Of a DNA stretch of 64,000 nucleotides, positions 55,056 through 63,410 are shown piece by piece; position 1 is the first letter of the stretch; the number at the start of each line of letters is the position of its first letter. The position numbers were made by a program, and so were the translations under genes. Location of the stretch: assembly GCF_001412595.2 (NCBI RefSeq), contig NZ_CP012640.2, positions 1,984,001 through 2,048,000 on the forward strand. Reading direction: 5' to 3'. A model generated the notes under the pieces. That model saw only the letters and a list, made by a program, of their open reading frames with translations, was not told the DNA's origin and made no database searches. Source of the DNA: Massilia sp. WG5 (GTDB taxonomy: Bacteria; Pseudomonadota; Gammaproteobacteria; Burkholderiales; Burkholderiaceae_D).

Positions 55056-55484
55056 ATGCTCGTGAAACACCTGACGCCAATATTGAATGTCTCGAATATT
55101 GAGCAGTCCTTTACCTGGTTCCAAAAGCTTGGCTGGACAAAAGGCTTGGAGTGGGGTCAGCCGATCACGTTTGGGAGCGTCTACTCCGGGCCATGTGAAG
55201 TTTTTCTTTGCCAAGGCGGCCAAGGCGGCCGTGGTGCCAGCGGCTTCCCCGCGACCTTTGGCCCAAACTCTGATGAGTCCGCAGAGAAAGGGGTCTGGAT
55301 GTCTGTTTGGGTAGAAGACCTTGATACCCTACATCAGCACTGCCTCAACAATGACATCGAGGTGACGTGGCCACCCACGGACATGCCTTGGAACGTCCGC
55401 GAGATGCATGTGCGCCATCCAGACGGGCATGTGTTCCGGGTGAGCTGCGGTCTGGAACCGGCAGCTGAGTCGAGTGGCGCCTAA
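55056..55484 (+). CDS. VOC (glyoxalase/bleomycin-resistance) superfamily protein
   Basis: This 142-residue protein has the vicinal-oxygen-chelate fold: TPILNVSNIEQSFTWFQKLGW at the start, then VWMSVWVEDLDTLHQHC and the C-terminal EMHVRHPDGHVFRVSC. Family members bind or detoxify small molecules. ATG 55056 has CAGGAGACAG upstream. The stop codon lies within an attC-like sequence (GCCTAAC), which is how integron cassette genes commonly end. The substrate is unknown. Confidence 0.85.
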   Translation: MLVKHLTPILNVSNIEQSFTWFQKLGWTKGLEWGQPITFGSVYSGPCEVFLCQGGQGGRGASGFPATFGPNSDESAEKGVWMSVWVEDLDTLHQHCLNNDIEVTWPPTDMPWNVREMHVRHPDGHVFRVSCGLEPAAESSGA

Positions 55485-55530
55485 CAACTCGTCCAGGCGC
55501 CGCTTTGGCGTGGCTTATCTCAGGTGCTGA
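55479..55530. other. attC-like recombination site (probably degenerate)
   Basis: The segment begins GCCTAACAACTCGTCCAGGC and closes with GGCTTATCTCAGGTGCTGA around a short GC-rich centre. The start matches the RYYYAAC half of attC, and the closing part resembles cassette ends, but the GTTRRRY half is imperfect. It directly overlaps the VOC gene stop. No integrase is in the window. Confidence 0.45.
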
Positions 55531-55766
55531 AAGGTAATGAGACGCACCCTCGCCGTAGATCTGCTCAGGTCGAAAGCGGACGCTACCACCAGCGCCTTGT
55601 GACGATTTTATTCATTCACGGCTGCCTTGCCCATAGAAATATTCCCTCACTTAGTGATTTTTTCGGTATGGCGTGCCGATGCCGACGCGTCAGATCAAGG
55701 ACATACGTGCTCGCGCAGTAACGGTTTTATTCATCGACTACAGCGCTGTGCGGGCGCGGCCACGAC
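55531..55766. other. non-coding end of the low-GC region
   Basis: No supported gene is seen here. It contains the fourth copy of the GGGTCG-type repeat (55559-55582, core TCTGCTCAGGTCGAAAGCGG). It ends just before the terminator of the TonB-dependent receptor gene. Confidence 0.5.
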
Positions 55767-55790
55767 AAAAAGCCCGCATTGCGCGGGCTT
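55767..55790 (-). terminator. rho-independent terminator of the TonB-dependent receptor gene
   Basis: On the minus strand AAGCCCGC and GCGGGCTT form a stem around GCAAT-type bases, followed by a T-run. It lies about 45 bp beyond the receptor stop and marks the boundary between island and core DNA. Confidence 0.85.
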
Positions 55791-55833
55791 CCCTGGCATC
55801 GAAACGGCAAACCTACCGAGTCAGCAGGCCCGG

Positions 55834-58704
55834 TCAGAACTTGTAGTTGAGGCCGACGTTGACGAAGCGCCCGACCGCCCCCGCCTGGTGCAGCGCCGGG
55901 TTGTAGAAGGTCGACGGCGAGCCGCCATAGGTCTGGAAGTCCAGTGGCGGCGGACTGTTGAACAGGTTCAGGACCGAAGCATGCAGGCTGAGCTTGTTCG
56001 ACAGGCGGTACTCGCCATAGACGTCGACCGAAGTGAAGGCACGGACCCGGCAGAATTCCGGATTCGGCGTCGCGAACACGAAGGAGATCGCGTCCGCACA
56101 AGTGGCGGCGTTGGTCGACGAGGGATCGATCACGGAGAAGCTGCTGACCCAGTTCACCGTGGTGGACAAGGTCAGGGGGCCCTTGTCCCAGCCGATCTTG
56201 AGCTGGGCCCGGTCGCGCGGGTTGCCGGTGTCGCCGGAGGTCGCCGACGGACCGTGGGTGCCGGCCAGCTGGATCGCCTCGGCGCCGGCGGTGCCCTGCT
56301 TGTACGAGATCATGTGGGTCGCGGTCAGCTGGGCGCTCACCTTGCCGCCGGCCACTGGCCAGTTCATGCGGGCGTCGAGATCGATGCCGTTGGTCATCGT
56401 GTACAGCGCATTCTCGAAGGGATACGGCGCAAACAGCGCATTGCCGACCGGCGGCGTGACGGTCGAGAGGCTGCCGTCCGGGTTCACGAAGGGCTGCGCG
56501 ATCGGCACGCCGCGCACCAGGAAGGGCGTCGCGTCGTAGGCCGGATCGTTGATCCCGCTGATGATCTGGTTGTCGATGCGGATGTGGTAATAGTCCAGCG
56601 AGACGTTCAGGTTGCGGACGGGCTCGAGGATCAGGCCGAAGGTATAGGACTTGGATTTTTCCGACTTCAGGTTCTTGCCCGGGGTCTGGACGCCGGCGAT
56701 CGACACGTTGCATTGCTGCGGGAAGTTGCCGGGCGTCGTGGCGGGATCGTCGCCCGCGTTCGCGCACAGCACCGGGTCGGGTTGGGTATTGGCGAAGAAA
56801 TAGTTACCGGTGTTGCCGATCTCGGCCGGATTCGGCGCGCGGAAGCCTTCGGTATAAGTGCCGCGCACGGTGACCTGGCGGAGCGGCGACCATTTGAAGC
56901 CCGCCTTGGGCGTGACGGCCTTGTCGATGCCCATCACCTTGTCATAGCGCACCGAGGCGTCGAGCTCGAGGTTCTTCAGCACCGGCGCCACGATCTCGCC
57001 ATATCCGGCGCCGATGTTCTGGGTGCCGATGGCCCAGGCGTTATTGCCGATCTGGGTGCCGTTGGCAACGGTCGGCGGCGCCTGGGCGTCGAGGGCGCGG
57101 TGCGTATATTCGAGGCCCAGGTTCAGGGCCAGCGCGCCGCCCGTCAGCTGCATCAGCTCATGGCCGGCGGACACGCGCACGAACTGCAGCTTGCTGGTGG
57201 CCTTCGCACGCTGCAGCGGGGCGATGAAGTCGCGCTGGGCCTGGGTATTGCCGCTGGCGGCATCGCCGATCAGGTAGGGATGGACCGGGTCGTTGAAGGC
57301 CGCCTGCAGGTTGGTGATATTGAAGCCGTTGCTGATGTCCTGCTTGACCGTGCTTTCGCTGGCGCCGACCGCGGCCGTCAGGTCCCAGCCTGCAAGCGTG
57401 CCGGCCAGGTCGGCGCCCACGCGCCAGGTATCGGACTTCACGCCGGCGCGGCTGCCGCCCAGTTCCGGAAAGTTGTATTGCAGGACCTGGGGGCGCCCGG
57501 TCGTGTTGCCGGGATAGGTGGCGGGCACCGTGATCAGGATCGGTGCGCCAGGCGGCGTTGCCTGCGGCGGAATGCCCGGCCCATAAGCCAGCGCCGACAG
57601 CCCGCCGAGGCCGGCCGTGGTCGCAAAGCGGTTCACCTGCTCCGCCTCCGAGCGGAAGTAGGAACCCTTCAGGTTGACCTGCCAGTCGTCGCCCAGCTTC
57701 TGGACATAGGAGCCGAGCAGGTTGATGTTCTTGGTAGCCGGCTGCAACTCCAGACCGCGGTCGCGGTAGGCGCACTGGCCGGCGTTGAACTGGGCGCTGG
57801 TGCAGCCCGGCAGATTGGTGATGGCGCCGGTGTCCGGATCGATCAGGTAGCCGGTGATGCTGGACGGCTGGAAGCCATTGGCCGCGGTCGGTACGCCGCG
57901 GGTCAGGTTCTTGCCGCCGAAGGCCGTCCAGTCCGTATTCGTGAATGCCCGGTTGCGATTGATCGCCAGGATCTCGTTCTGGTGGCGGTATTCGAGCGCA
58001 AGATAGGCGCTGTGTCCGTCGCGGTCGAGGTCGCCCCAGCCGCGGATGCCCGAGGCGTGCGCGGTGACGCCATCGCCGCGCCAGGACTGGCCGACCTCGG
58101 CGGTGAGTTCGCTGCCCGAATATTGCTTCTTGAGGATCACGTTGACCACGCCGGCCACCGCATCCGAACCATAGATCGAGGAAGCGCCGTCCTTCAGCAC
58201 CTCGATGCGTTCGATCGCCTCCATCGGGATCTGGCTGATATCGACGAAGCTGCGCTGGCCGTCGTCCGACAGCGCATAGGGCGCCATGCGCTGGCCATCG
58301 ATCAGCACCAGGGTCGCCCCGACGGTGAGGCCGCGCAGCGAGATGCCGGAGGCGCCGGCCGCGAAGGCGCCGCTGAACGATTGCGACAGCGTGCCCTGGC
58401 CGTTGGCGGTGATGTTGCGCAGTACCTCGGAGACGGAGGTGTACCCCGTCTCCTTGAGTTCCTTGGCGCTGATGATCTGGACCGGACTGGGCGTTTCGAT
58501 GTCGGTGCGGCGAATGCGCGAGCCCGTCACTTCGACGCGTTGAACCTGCTGGTTGGCCGCAGGACTCCGGGTCGTGTCGGTCGTGGTCGAGGTGGTGGAA
58601 TCCTGGGCAAGGGCAGCCAGTGGAACGGCCGCCAGGCTGGCCAGGGCAAAACGAACCGCAAGCGTGAGCGGCTTTTGTAGAAAAACCGAATGCAATGTCG
58701 CCAT
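55834..58704 (-). CDS. TonB-dependent outer-membrane receptor (large)
   Basis: This 956-residue receptor has a signal peptide (about 1-34) and a Thr/Ser-rich linker. The plug follows with RVEVTGSRIRRTDIETPSPVQ and IERIEVLKDGASSIYGSDAVAGVVNVILKK, then the barrel ending in Phe (FVNVGLNYKF). The SRIRRTDIETPSPV start is typical of oligosaccharide or peptide importers in these bacteria. It has no STN domain. ATG 58704 begins the signal peptide; the frame extends to 58815 without support. It has its own terminator. Confidence 0.93.
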   Translation of the reverse strand: MATLHSVFLQKPLTLAVRFALASLAAVPLAALAQDSTTSTTTDTTRSPAANQQVQRVEVTGSRIRRTDIETPSPVQIISAKELKETGYTSVSEVLRNITANGQGTLSQSFSGAFAAGASGISLRGLTVGATLVLIDGQRMAPYALSDDGQRSFVDISQIPMEAIERIEVLKDGASSIYGSDAVAGVVNVILKKQYSGSELTAEVGQSWRGDGVTAHASGIRGWGDLDRDGHSAYLALEYRHQNEILAINRNRAFTNTDWTAFGGKNLTRGVPTAANGFQPSSITGYLIDPDTGAITNLPGCTSAQFNAGQCAYRDRGLELQPATKNINLLGSYVQKLGDDWQVNLKGSYFRSEAEQVNRFATTAGLGGLSALAYGPGIPPQATPPGAPILITVPATYPGNTTGRPQVLQYNFPELGGSRAGVKSDTWRVGADLAGTLAGWDLTAAVGASESTVKQDISNGFNITNLQAAFNDPVHPYLIGDAASGNTQAQRDFIAPLQRAKATSKLQFVRVSAGHELMQLTGGALALNLGLEYTHRALDAQAPPTVANGTQIGNNAWAIGTQNIGAGYGEIVAPVLKNLELDASVRYDKVMGIDKAVTPKAGFKWSPLRQVTVRGTYTEGFRAPNPAEIGNTGNYFFANTQPDPVLCANAGDDPATTPGNFPQQCNVSIAGVQTPGKNLKSEKSKSYTFGLILEPVRNLNVSLDYYHIRIDNQIISGINDPAYDATPFLVRGVPIAQPFVNPDGSLSTVTPPVGNALFAPYPFENALYTMTNGIDLDARMNWPVAGGKVSAQLTATHMISYKQGTAGAEAIQLAGTHGPSATSGDTGNPRDRAQLKIGWDKGPLTLSTTVNWVSSFSVIDPSSTNAATCADAISFVFATPNPEFCRVRAFTSVDVYGEYRLSNKLSLHASVLNLFNSPPPLDFQTYGGSPSTFYNPALHQAGAVGRFVNVGLNYKF

Positions 58705-59006
58705 GGGAATAAGTCTCCGTGATAGGAATTTGTCGAATAACCTGGCTAGCGGCCTTTCTTTTTTTCCCCGACAGTCAGGCTGATCAATCACATCACCGAC
58801 GTATTTTTGTGTCAATTGAACGCGAACCAGTCACATCTTTGTGTGGTATTTTTGGTAGCAAATCGCGTTTCAAACTTCGTTTCCTCGGCGGGATCTGTAC
58901 GCGCAACAATTCCGGCAAGGTCTGCAAAAAATGAAATAATGGCGGCATTGCCATTTCAATGACGCTGCACAATGCCCGCTATCGCACGCTTCACCGGAGT
59001 TCCACG
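58705..59006. other. divergent regulatory region of receptor and antiporter genes
   Basis: This 302-bp gap has no gene. It is AT-richer than the flanks and should contain the two outward promoters. Only a minor 6-bp inverted repeat (AATGGC/GCCATT at 58938-58955) stands out. Confidence 0.5.
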
Positions 59007-60257
59007 ATGACCACGACCATGCAAACCATCGGCCTGGTCCTGTTCGTCCTGGCCCTGCTGCACACCTTCTCGACCCACCTGTTCGAAGTCCTGGCGCACC
59101 GCCATCCGCGCCACGCCGGCCTGTTCCACCTGCTGGGCGAGGTCGAAGTCGTGTTCGGTTTCTGGGCCTTCGTGCTGATGATCTTCATGGCCATGGTCGA
59201 GGGCCGCGCCGCGGCGGTCGACTATGCCGAGTCGCGCCACTACACCGAGCCGCTGTTCGTGTTCGTCGTGATGGTGGTGGCCGCCTCGCGGCCCGTGCTG
59301 GAAGCGGCGCGCGCCCTGCTGCGTATGCTGTCCAGGCTGGCGCCGGTACGCTCCGAAGTGGCGCAGGCCTGGCTGGCGCTGGCCCTGGTGCCGCTGTGCG
59401 GTTCGCTGATCACGGAGCCGGCCGCGATGACCCTGGCCGCGCTGATGCTGGCGCCTACCGTGTTCCGCCAGGGCATGCCCGAATGGCTCAAGTACGGCGC
59501 GCTGGGCGTGCTGTTCGTGAACGTCTCGATCGGCGGCACCCTCACCTCCTACGCGGCGCCGCCGGTGCTGATGGTGGCCGGCACCTGGGGCTGGGACAGC
59601 ACCTACATGCTGACGCATATCGGCTGGCGCGCGCTGGTCGCCGTGCTGTTCAACGCCACGGTCATCACCTTCCTGCTGCGGACCCACCTGCGCCCGCTCG
59701 ACGCGTCGGTCGATGGCGAATCGGCGCCGGTGCCGCCGCTGGTGGCGCTGATCCACCTGGCCTTCCTGGCCGCGGTGGTGCTGCTGGCCCACCATCCGGT
59801 GCTGTTCCTCGGCCTGTTCCTGCTCTTCCTCGGCTTTACCCAGGCCTATGACCGCTACCAGTCGCCGCTGATCCTGAAGGAAGGCCTGCTGGTCGGCTTT
59901 TTCCTGGCCGGCCTGGTGGTGCTGGGCGGCATGCAGCAATGGTGGCTGCAGCCGGTCGTCTCCAGCCTCGGCCCGACCGCGCTGTTCTTCGGCGCCCTCG
60001 GCCTGACGGCGATCACCGACAATGCCGCCCTCACCTACCTGGGCTCGCTGATCAGCGGCTTGTCCGCGCACGAGAAATACATGCTGATGGCCGGCGCGGT
60101 GGGCGGCGGCGGCCTGACGGTGATCGCCAACGCGCCGAATCCGGCCGGCGCGGCCCTGCTGCGCCATGGCTTCGCCGACGAATCGATCGGCGCCGTCTGG
60201 CTGCTGCTGGGGGCGCTCGGCCCCACCTGTGCGGCGGCCATCATGTTCCTCCTGTAA
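59007..60257 (+). CDS. putative Na+/H+ antiporter (Na_H_antiport_2 type)
   Basis: This 416-residue inner-membrane protein has about 11 TM helices and resembles the PF07399 group of putative Na+/H+ antiporters. Blocks such as LVPLCGSLITEPAAMTLAALMLAP, SIGGTLTSYAAPPVLMVAGTW, ALTAITDNAALTYLG and ANAPNPAGAALL are characteristic; the acidic residue in ITDNA is a likely ion-binding site. ATG 59007 has GGAG upstream. It lies alone and probably aids ion or pH homeostasis. Confidence 0.85.
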   Translation: MTTTMQTIGLVLFVLALLHTFSTHLFEVLAHRHPRHAGLFHLLGEVEVVFGFWAFVLMIFMAMVEGRAAAVDYAESRHYTEPLFVFVVMVVAASRPVLEAARALLRMLSRLAPVRSEVAQAWLALALVPLCGSLITEPAAMTLAALMLAPTVFRQGMPEWLKYGALGVLFVNVSIGGTLTSYAAPPVLMVAGTWGWDSTYMLTHIGWRALVAVLFNATVITFLLRTHLRPLDASVDGESAPVPPLVALIHLAFLAAVVLLAHHPVLFLGLFLLFLGFTQAYDRYQSPLILKEGLLVGFFLAGLVVLGGMQQWWLQPVVSSLGPTALFFGALGLTAITDNAALTYLGSLISGLSAHEKYMLMAGAVGGGGLTVIANAPNPAGAALLRHGFADESIGAVWLLLGALGPTCAAAIMFLL

Positions 60258-60295
60258 CGTGGTGGGGGGCTCGCAAACCTGCTGCGCGTTGCATT

Positions 60296-60350
60296 TCGGT
60301 TCTGCGATGCCCGCTGCACCGTAAGTACAGCTGCGCTTCTCGAACCGAAC
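60296..60350. repeat. large imperfect hairpin upstream of the HepT-like gene
   Basis: TTCGGTTC and GAACCGAA close a 55-nt element; inside, GCTG and CAGC pair around CACCGTAAGTA. It lies between the antiporter stop and the HepT-like gene. It could terminate, fold as RNA, or be a dispersed repeat. Confidence 0.5.
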
Positions 60351-60417
60351 TGCGGCCGCTCGCGACGGTTTTCGAGCGCCCCTTGTGCGCTAACGTAGTT
60401 CAAAAGGATTCTTTTTT

Positions 60418-60882
60418 ATGGACAACGATCTTCTGGTCAGCAAGACGGGCACCATCGAACGCTGCATCAAGCGTGCCCGCGACGAGTACGAGAAGGACCC
60501 GACCACCTTTGTCGGCGACATCACGCGCCAGGACGCGGCCACGCTGAACGTGATCCGCGCCTGGGAAGCGGTGGTGGAGATGGGCGACTACGCGCTCGCC
60601 CAGCTCGGCCTGGGTCCGGCGCACGACGAGCGTGAAGTGATCTCGCTGCTGGAAGAGAACGGCTGGATCGATCCCGCCCTCGGCGAAGACCTGAAGCGCA
60701 CCGGCGAGTTCTGCCGCGCCGAATGGGATCACCAGGCGGCGCCGCTGCCGGCCCTGGTCACCATCATCAAGCGCGGCCTCGACGATTTCGACGCCTGTGC
60801 GCGCGCTTTGCTGGCGCGGGCCGCGGATATGCCGGCCGCAACGCCTGCCGGGACATCCGCCGCCGGCGATCCTGCCATCTAA
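60418..60882 (+). CDS. HepT-like (DUF86) HEPN protein, without MntA partner
   Basis: This 154-residue helical protein matches HepT of MntA-HepT toxin-antitoxin systems: SKTGTIERCIKRARDEYEKDP, then FVGDITRQDAATLNVIRAWEAVVEMGDY and the C-terminal LKRTGEFCRAEWDHQAAPL. The RNase motif RX4HXY is present as R-AEWD-H but the Tyr that MntA AMPylates is replaced by Ala (HQA). No MntA-like nucleotidyltransferase gene is next to it. AAAAGGA precedes ATG 60418. It may be a tamed or repurposed HEPN protein. It lies 63 bp upstream of the DUF2760 operon. Confidence 0.82.
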   Translation: MDNDLLVSKTGTIERCIKRARDEYEKDPTTFVGDITRQDAATLNVIRAWEAVVEMGDYALAQLGLGPAHDEREVISLLEENGWIDPALGEDLKRTGEFCRAEWDHQAAPLPALVTIIKRGLDDFDACARALLARAADMPAATPAGTSAAGDPAI

Positions 60883-60945
60883 GTCTGCGACTTTTTGTCT
60901 AACTGGTATCATGCGCGCTTTCATGGACCGGACAACACAAAGAAC

Positions 60946-61542
60946 ATGAGCCAACCGACCAACCTGCCCTCCTTCTGGAGCCGGCTTTCCCTCGCCTTCG
61001 GCGCCTTCTTCAAGACCCTGGGCGACGCCGAGTTCGCCGCGCGCGTGCGCGACGACCAGATCGGCCCGATCGCCGCACCGGCGCCGGCACCTGCACCTGC
61101 ACCTGCACCTGCACCTGCACCTGCGCCTGCGCCCGCGCCGGCCGCGGCCCCGCTGCGCGTCGCGACGCCCGACGCCGCCCTGCAGCTGCTGTCCCTGCTG
61201 CAGCGTGAGGCGCGCCTGATCGACTTCGCCAACGAGAACATCACCGTGTACAGCGACGCCGACATCGGCGCCGCCGCCCGCGTCGTGCACGAAGGCTGCG
61301 CCCGCGTGCTGCGCGAGCACTTCACGATCGAACCGGTGCGCAACGAGCTCGAAGGCGCCCGCGTCACCCTGCAGGAAGGCTTCGACGCCGCCAGCGTGCG
61401 CCTGACCGGCAACGTGGTCGGCAAGGCGCCGTTCACCGGCACCCTGAGCCACCGCGGCTGGCGCGCCGCCAAGGTCAGCCTGCCGCAGCTGGCCGACAAG
61501 CACGACGCCAACATCATCGCGCCGGCGGAGGTGGAACTGTGA
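60946..61542 (+). CDS. DUF2760 protein with Ala-Pro hinge
   Basis: This 198-residue protein has an N-terminal helix (SFWSRLSLAFGAFFKTLGD) that may touch the membrane, an Ala-Pro repeat (about 45-68), and a C-terminal domain ending in the DUF2760 pattern RGWRAAKVSLPQLADKHDANIIAPAEVEL. DUF2760 genes commonly sit beside Hsp70-like genes, as here, where the stop overlaps the next GTG start by 4 bp. The role is unknown; a cochaperone or adaptor function is inference. An extended -10-like TGGTATCAT lies at 60904-60912. Confidence 0.8.
   Translation: MSQPTNLPSFWSRLSLAFGAFFKTLGDAEFAARVRDDQIGPIAAPAPAPAPAPAPAPAPAPAPAPAAAPLRVATPDAALQLLSLLQREARLIDFANENITVYSDADIGAAARVVHEGCARVLREHFTIEPVRNELEGARVTLQEGFDAASVRLTGNVVGKAPFTGTLSHRGWRAAKVSLPQLADKHDANIIAPAEVEL
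61087..61122. repeat. hexanucleotide microsatellite in the Ala-Pro hinge
   Basis: Six perfect copies of GCACCT, followed by degenerate GCGCCT and GCGCCC units, encode Ala-Pro repeats. Changes in copy number would alter hinge length by two residues each while keeping the frame. Confidence 0.85.
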
Positions 61543-63410
61543 GCGCAAATATGGAAACGGCGCGTTACGCCATCGGCATCGACCTCGGCACCACCCACAG
61601 CGCCCTCTCTTATGTCGACCTGCAGGCCAGCGACGGCGAGAAGGCCGACCAGGGCGTGCTGGCGATCCCACAGCTGAGCGGTCCCGGCACCGTCGAGGCG
61701 CTGCCGCTGCTGCCCTCCTTCATGTACCTGCCGCACCCGGACGAACTGGCAGCCGGCGAACTGGCCCTGCCCTGGACCGATGGCCAGGCCGCGCCCGCTT
61801 CTTTATCCATCATCGGTGAAATGGCACGCAGCCGCGGCGCCGGCACCCCGATCCGCCTGGTGTCCTCGGCCAAGAGCTGGCTGAGCCACCCGAGCGTGGA
61901 CCGCCGCGCCGCGATCCTGCCGGCGGACGCCCCGGAAGAAGTCGAGCGCGTTTCTCCCCTGAGCGCATCGACCCGCTACCTCGAACACATCCGCAACGCC
62001 TGGAATGCTGCGCATCCGGAAGCGCCCTTCGAGCAGCAGGCCGTCACCGTGACGATTCCCGCATCCTTCGACCCGGGCGCGCGCGAACTGACCGCGGAAG
62101 CGGCTCGCAACGCCGGCTATGGCAATCCTGTCCTGCTCGAAGAGCCGCAGGCGGCCCTGTACAGCTGGATCGAAGGCAGTGGCGGCCGCTGGCGCAAGCA
62201 GGTCAAGGCCGGCGACATCGTGCTGGTGGTCGACGTCGGCGGCGGCACCAGCGACTTCTCGCTGATCGCCATCCTCGAGCGCGACGGCAACCTGGAACCG
62301 CACCGCGTCGCCGTCGGCGACCACATCCTGCTGGGCGGCGACAATATGGACCTCGCGCTGGCGCACCTGGTGGCGAGAAAGCTGCAGGCCAACGGCACCC
62401 AGCTCGACGCCTGGCAGATGCGCGCCCTGACCTACGCCTGCCGCGGCGCCAAGGAACACCTGCTGGCCGACGCCAACGCCACGGCCTGGCCGATCGTCGT
62501 GCCGAGCCGCGGCTCGAAGCTGATCGGCGGCTCGATCCGCACCGAACTCACGCGCGACGAAGTCACCGCCTTCATCACCGACGGCTTCTTCCCGCGCGTC
62601 GAAGCGAACGCCCGTCCGGCCACCCGCACGCGCGCCGGCCTGACCCAGGTCGGCCTGCCGTATGCGCAGGACGCCGCGGTGACCCGCCACCTGGCCGCCT
62701 TCCTCGGCCGCCAGGCCGGCGCCACCGCGGAGCTGGAAGGCTTCCAAGGCCAGGTGAACCCGGAACACAGCTTCCTGCACCCGACCGCGGTGCTGTTCAA
62801 CGGCGGCGTGTTCAAGTCCGACATCCTGTCCAGGCGCGTGATGGACACCATCAACGACTGGCTGTACATGGAAGGCGCGGAACCGGCGCGCATGCTCGAA
62901 GGCGCCGACCTCGACCTGGCGGTGGCGCGCGGCGCGGCCTATTACGGCTATGCGCGGCGCGGCGGCGGCGTGCGCATCCGCGGCGGCACGGCGCGTTCCT
63001 ACTACGTCGGCGTGGAATCGTCGATGCCGGCCATCCCCGGCATGGAACCGCCCATCACGGCCCTGTGCGTGGCGCCCTTCGGCATGGAAGAAGGCAGCGA
63101 GCTGGAACTGCCGGGCCAGGAATTCGGCCTGGTGGTCGGCGAGCCGGTCCACTTCCGCTTCTTCGGCTCGACCACCCGGCGCCAGGACCGCATCGGCGAC
63201 GTGCTCGAGTTCTGGGGCCCGGACGAACTGCAGGAACTGAACGAGATCCAGGCCGAGCTGCCTGCCGAGGGCCGCACCCCGGGCGACGTCGCCATGGTCA
63301 AGCTGCATGCACTGGCGCTTGAAACCGGCACGCTCGAACTGATCGCCGTCTCGCGCGAGGGACAGCGCTGGAAGGTCGAGTTCGACGTGCGGGCCACCGA
63401 AAACCAGTGA
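61539..63410 (+). CDS. Hsp70-family protein (DnaK-like), first of pair
   Basis: This 623-residue actin-fold ATPase has phosphate-1 motif GIDLGTTHSALSYV, phosphate-2 motif VVDVGGGTSDFSL, and the adenosine region AVLFNGGVFKSD. The C-terminal about 200 residues differ from classic DnaK substrate-binding domains and include FGMEEGSELELPGQEFGLVVGEPVHFRFFG. It starts at GTG 61539, overlapping DUF2760 by 4 bp, and its stop overlaps the next Hsp70 gene by 4 bp. No DnaJ or GrpE is nearby. Its client is unknown. Confidence 0.92.
   Translation: MSANMETARYAIGIDLGTTHSALSYVDLQASDGEKADQGVLAIPQLSGPGTVEALPLLPSFMYLPHPDELAAGELALPWTDGQAAPASLSIIGEMARSRGAGTPIRLVSSAKSWLSHPSVDRRAAILPADAPEEVERVSPLSASTRYLEHIRNAWNAAHPEAPFEQQAVTVTIPASFDPGARELTAEAARNAGYGNPVLLEEPQAALYSWIEGSGGRWRKQVKAGDIVLVVDVGGGTSDFSLIAILERDGNLEPHRVAVGDHILLGGDNMDLALAHLVARKLQANGTQLDAWQMRALTYACRGAKEHLLADANATAWPIVVPSRGSKLIGGSIRTELTRDEVTAFITDGFFPRVEANARPATRTRAGLTQVGLPYAQDAAVTRHLAAFLGRQAGATAELEGFQGQVNPEHSFLHPTAVLFNGGVFKSDILSRRVMDTINDWLYMEGAEPARMLEGADLDLAVARGAAYYGYARRGGGVRIRGGTARSYYVGVESSMPAIPGMEPPITALCVAPFGMEEGSELELPGQEFGLVVGEPVHFRFFGSTTRRQDRIGDVLEFWGPDELQELNEIQAELPAEGRTPGDVAMVKLHALALETGTLELIAVSREGQRWKVEFDVRATENQ

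Noticed and set aside
55056..55530. A functional integron
   Set aside because: Only one attC-like sequence with an imperfect half-site is present, and no integrase gene or attI is visible, so only a degenerate site is claimed.
58938..58955. Inverted repeat AATGGC/GCCATT as an operator
   Set aside because: The 6-bp arms are short and no regulator gene is adjacent, so chance is a sufficient explanation.
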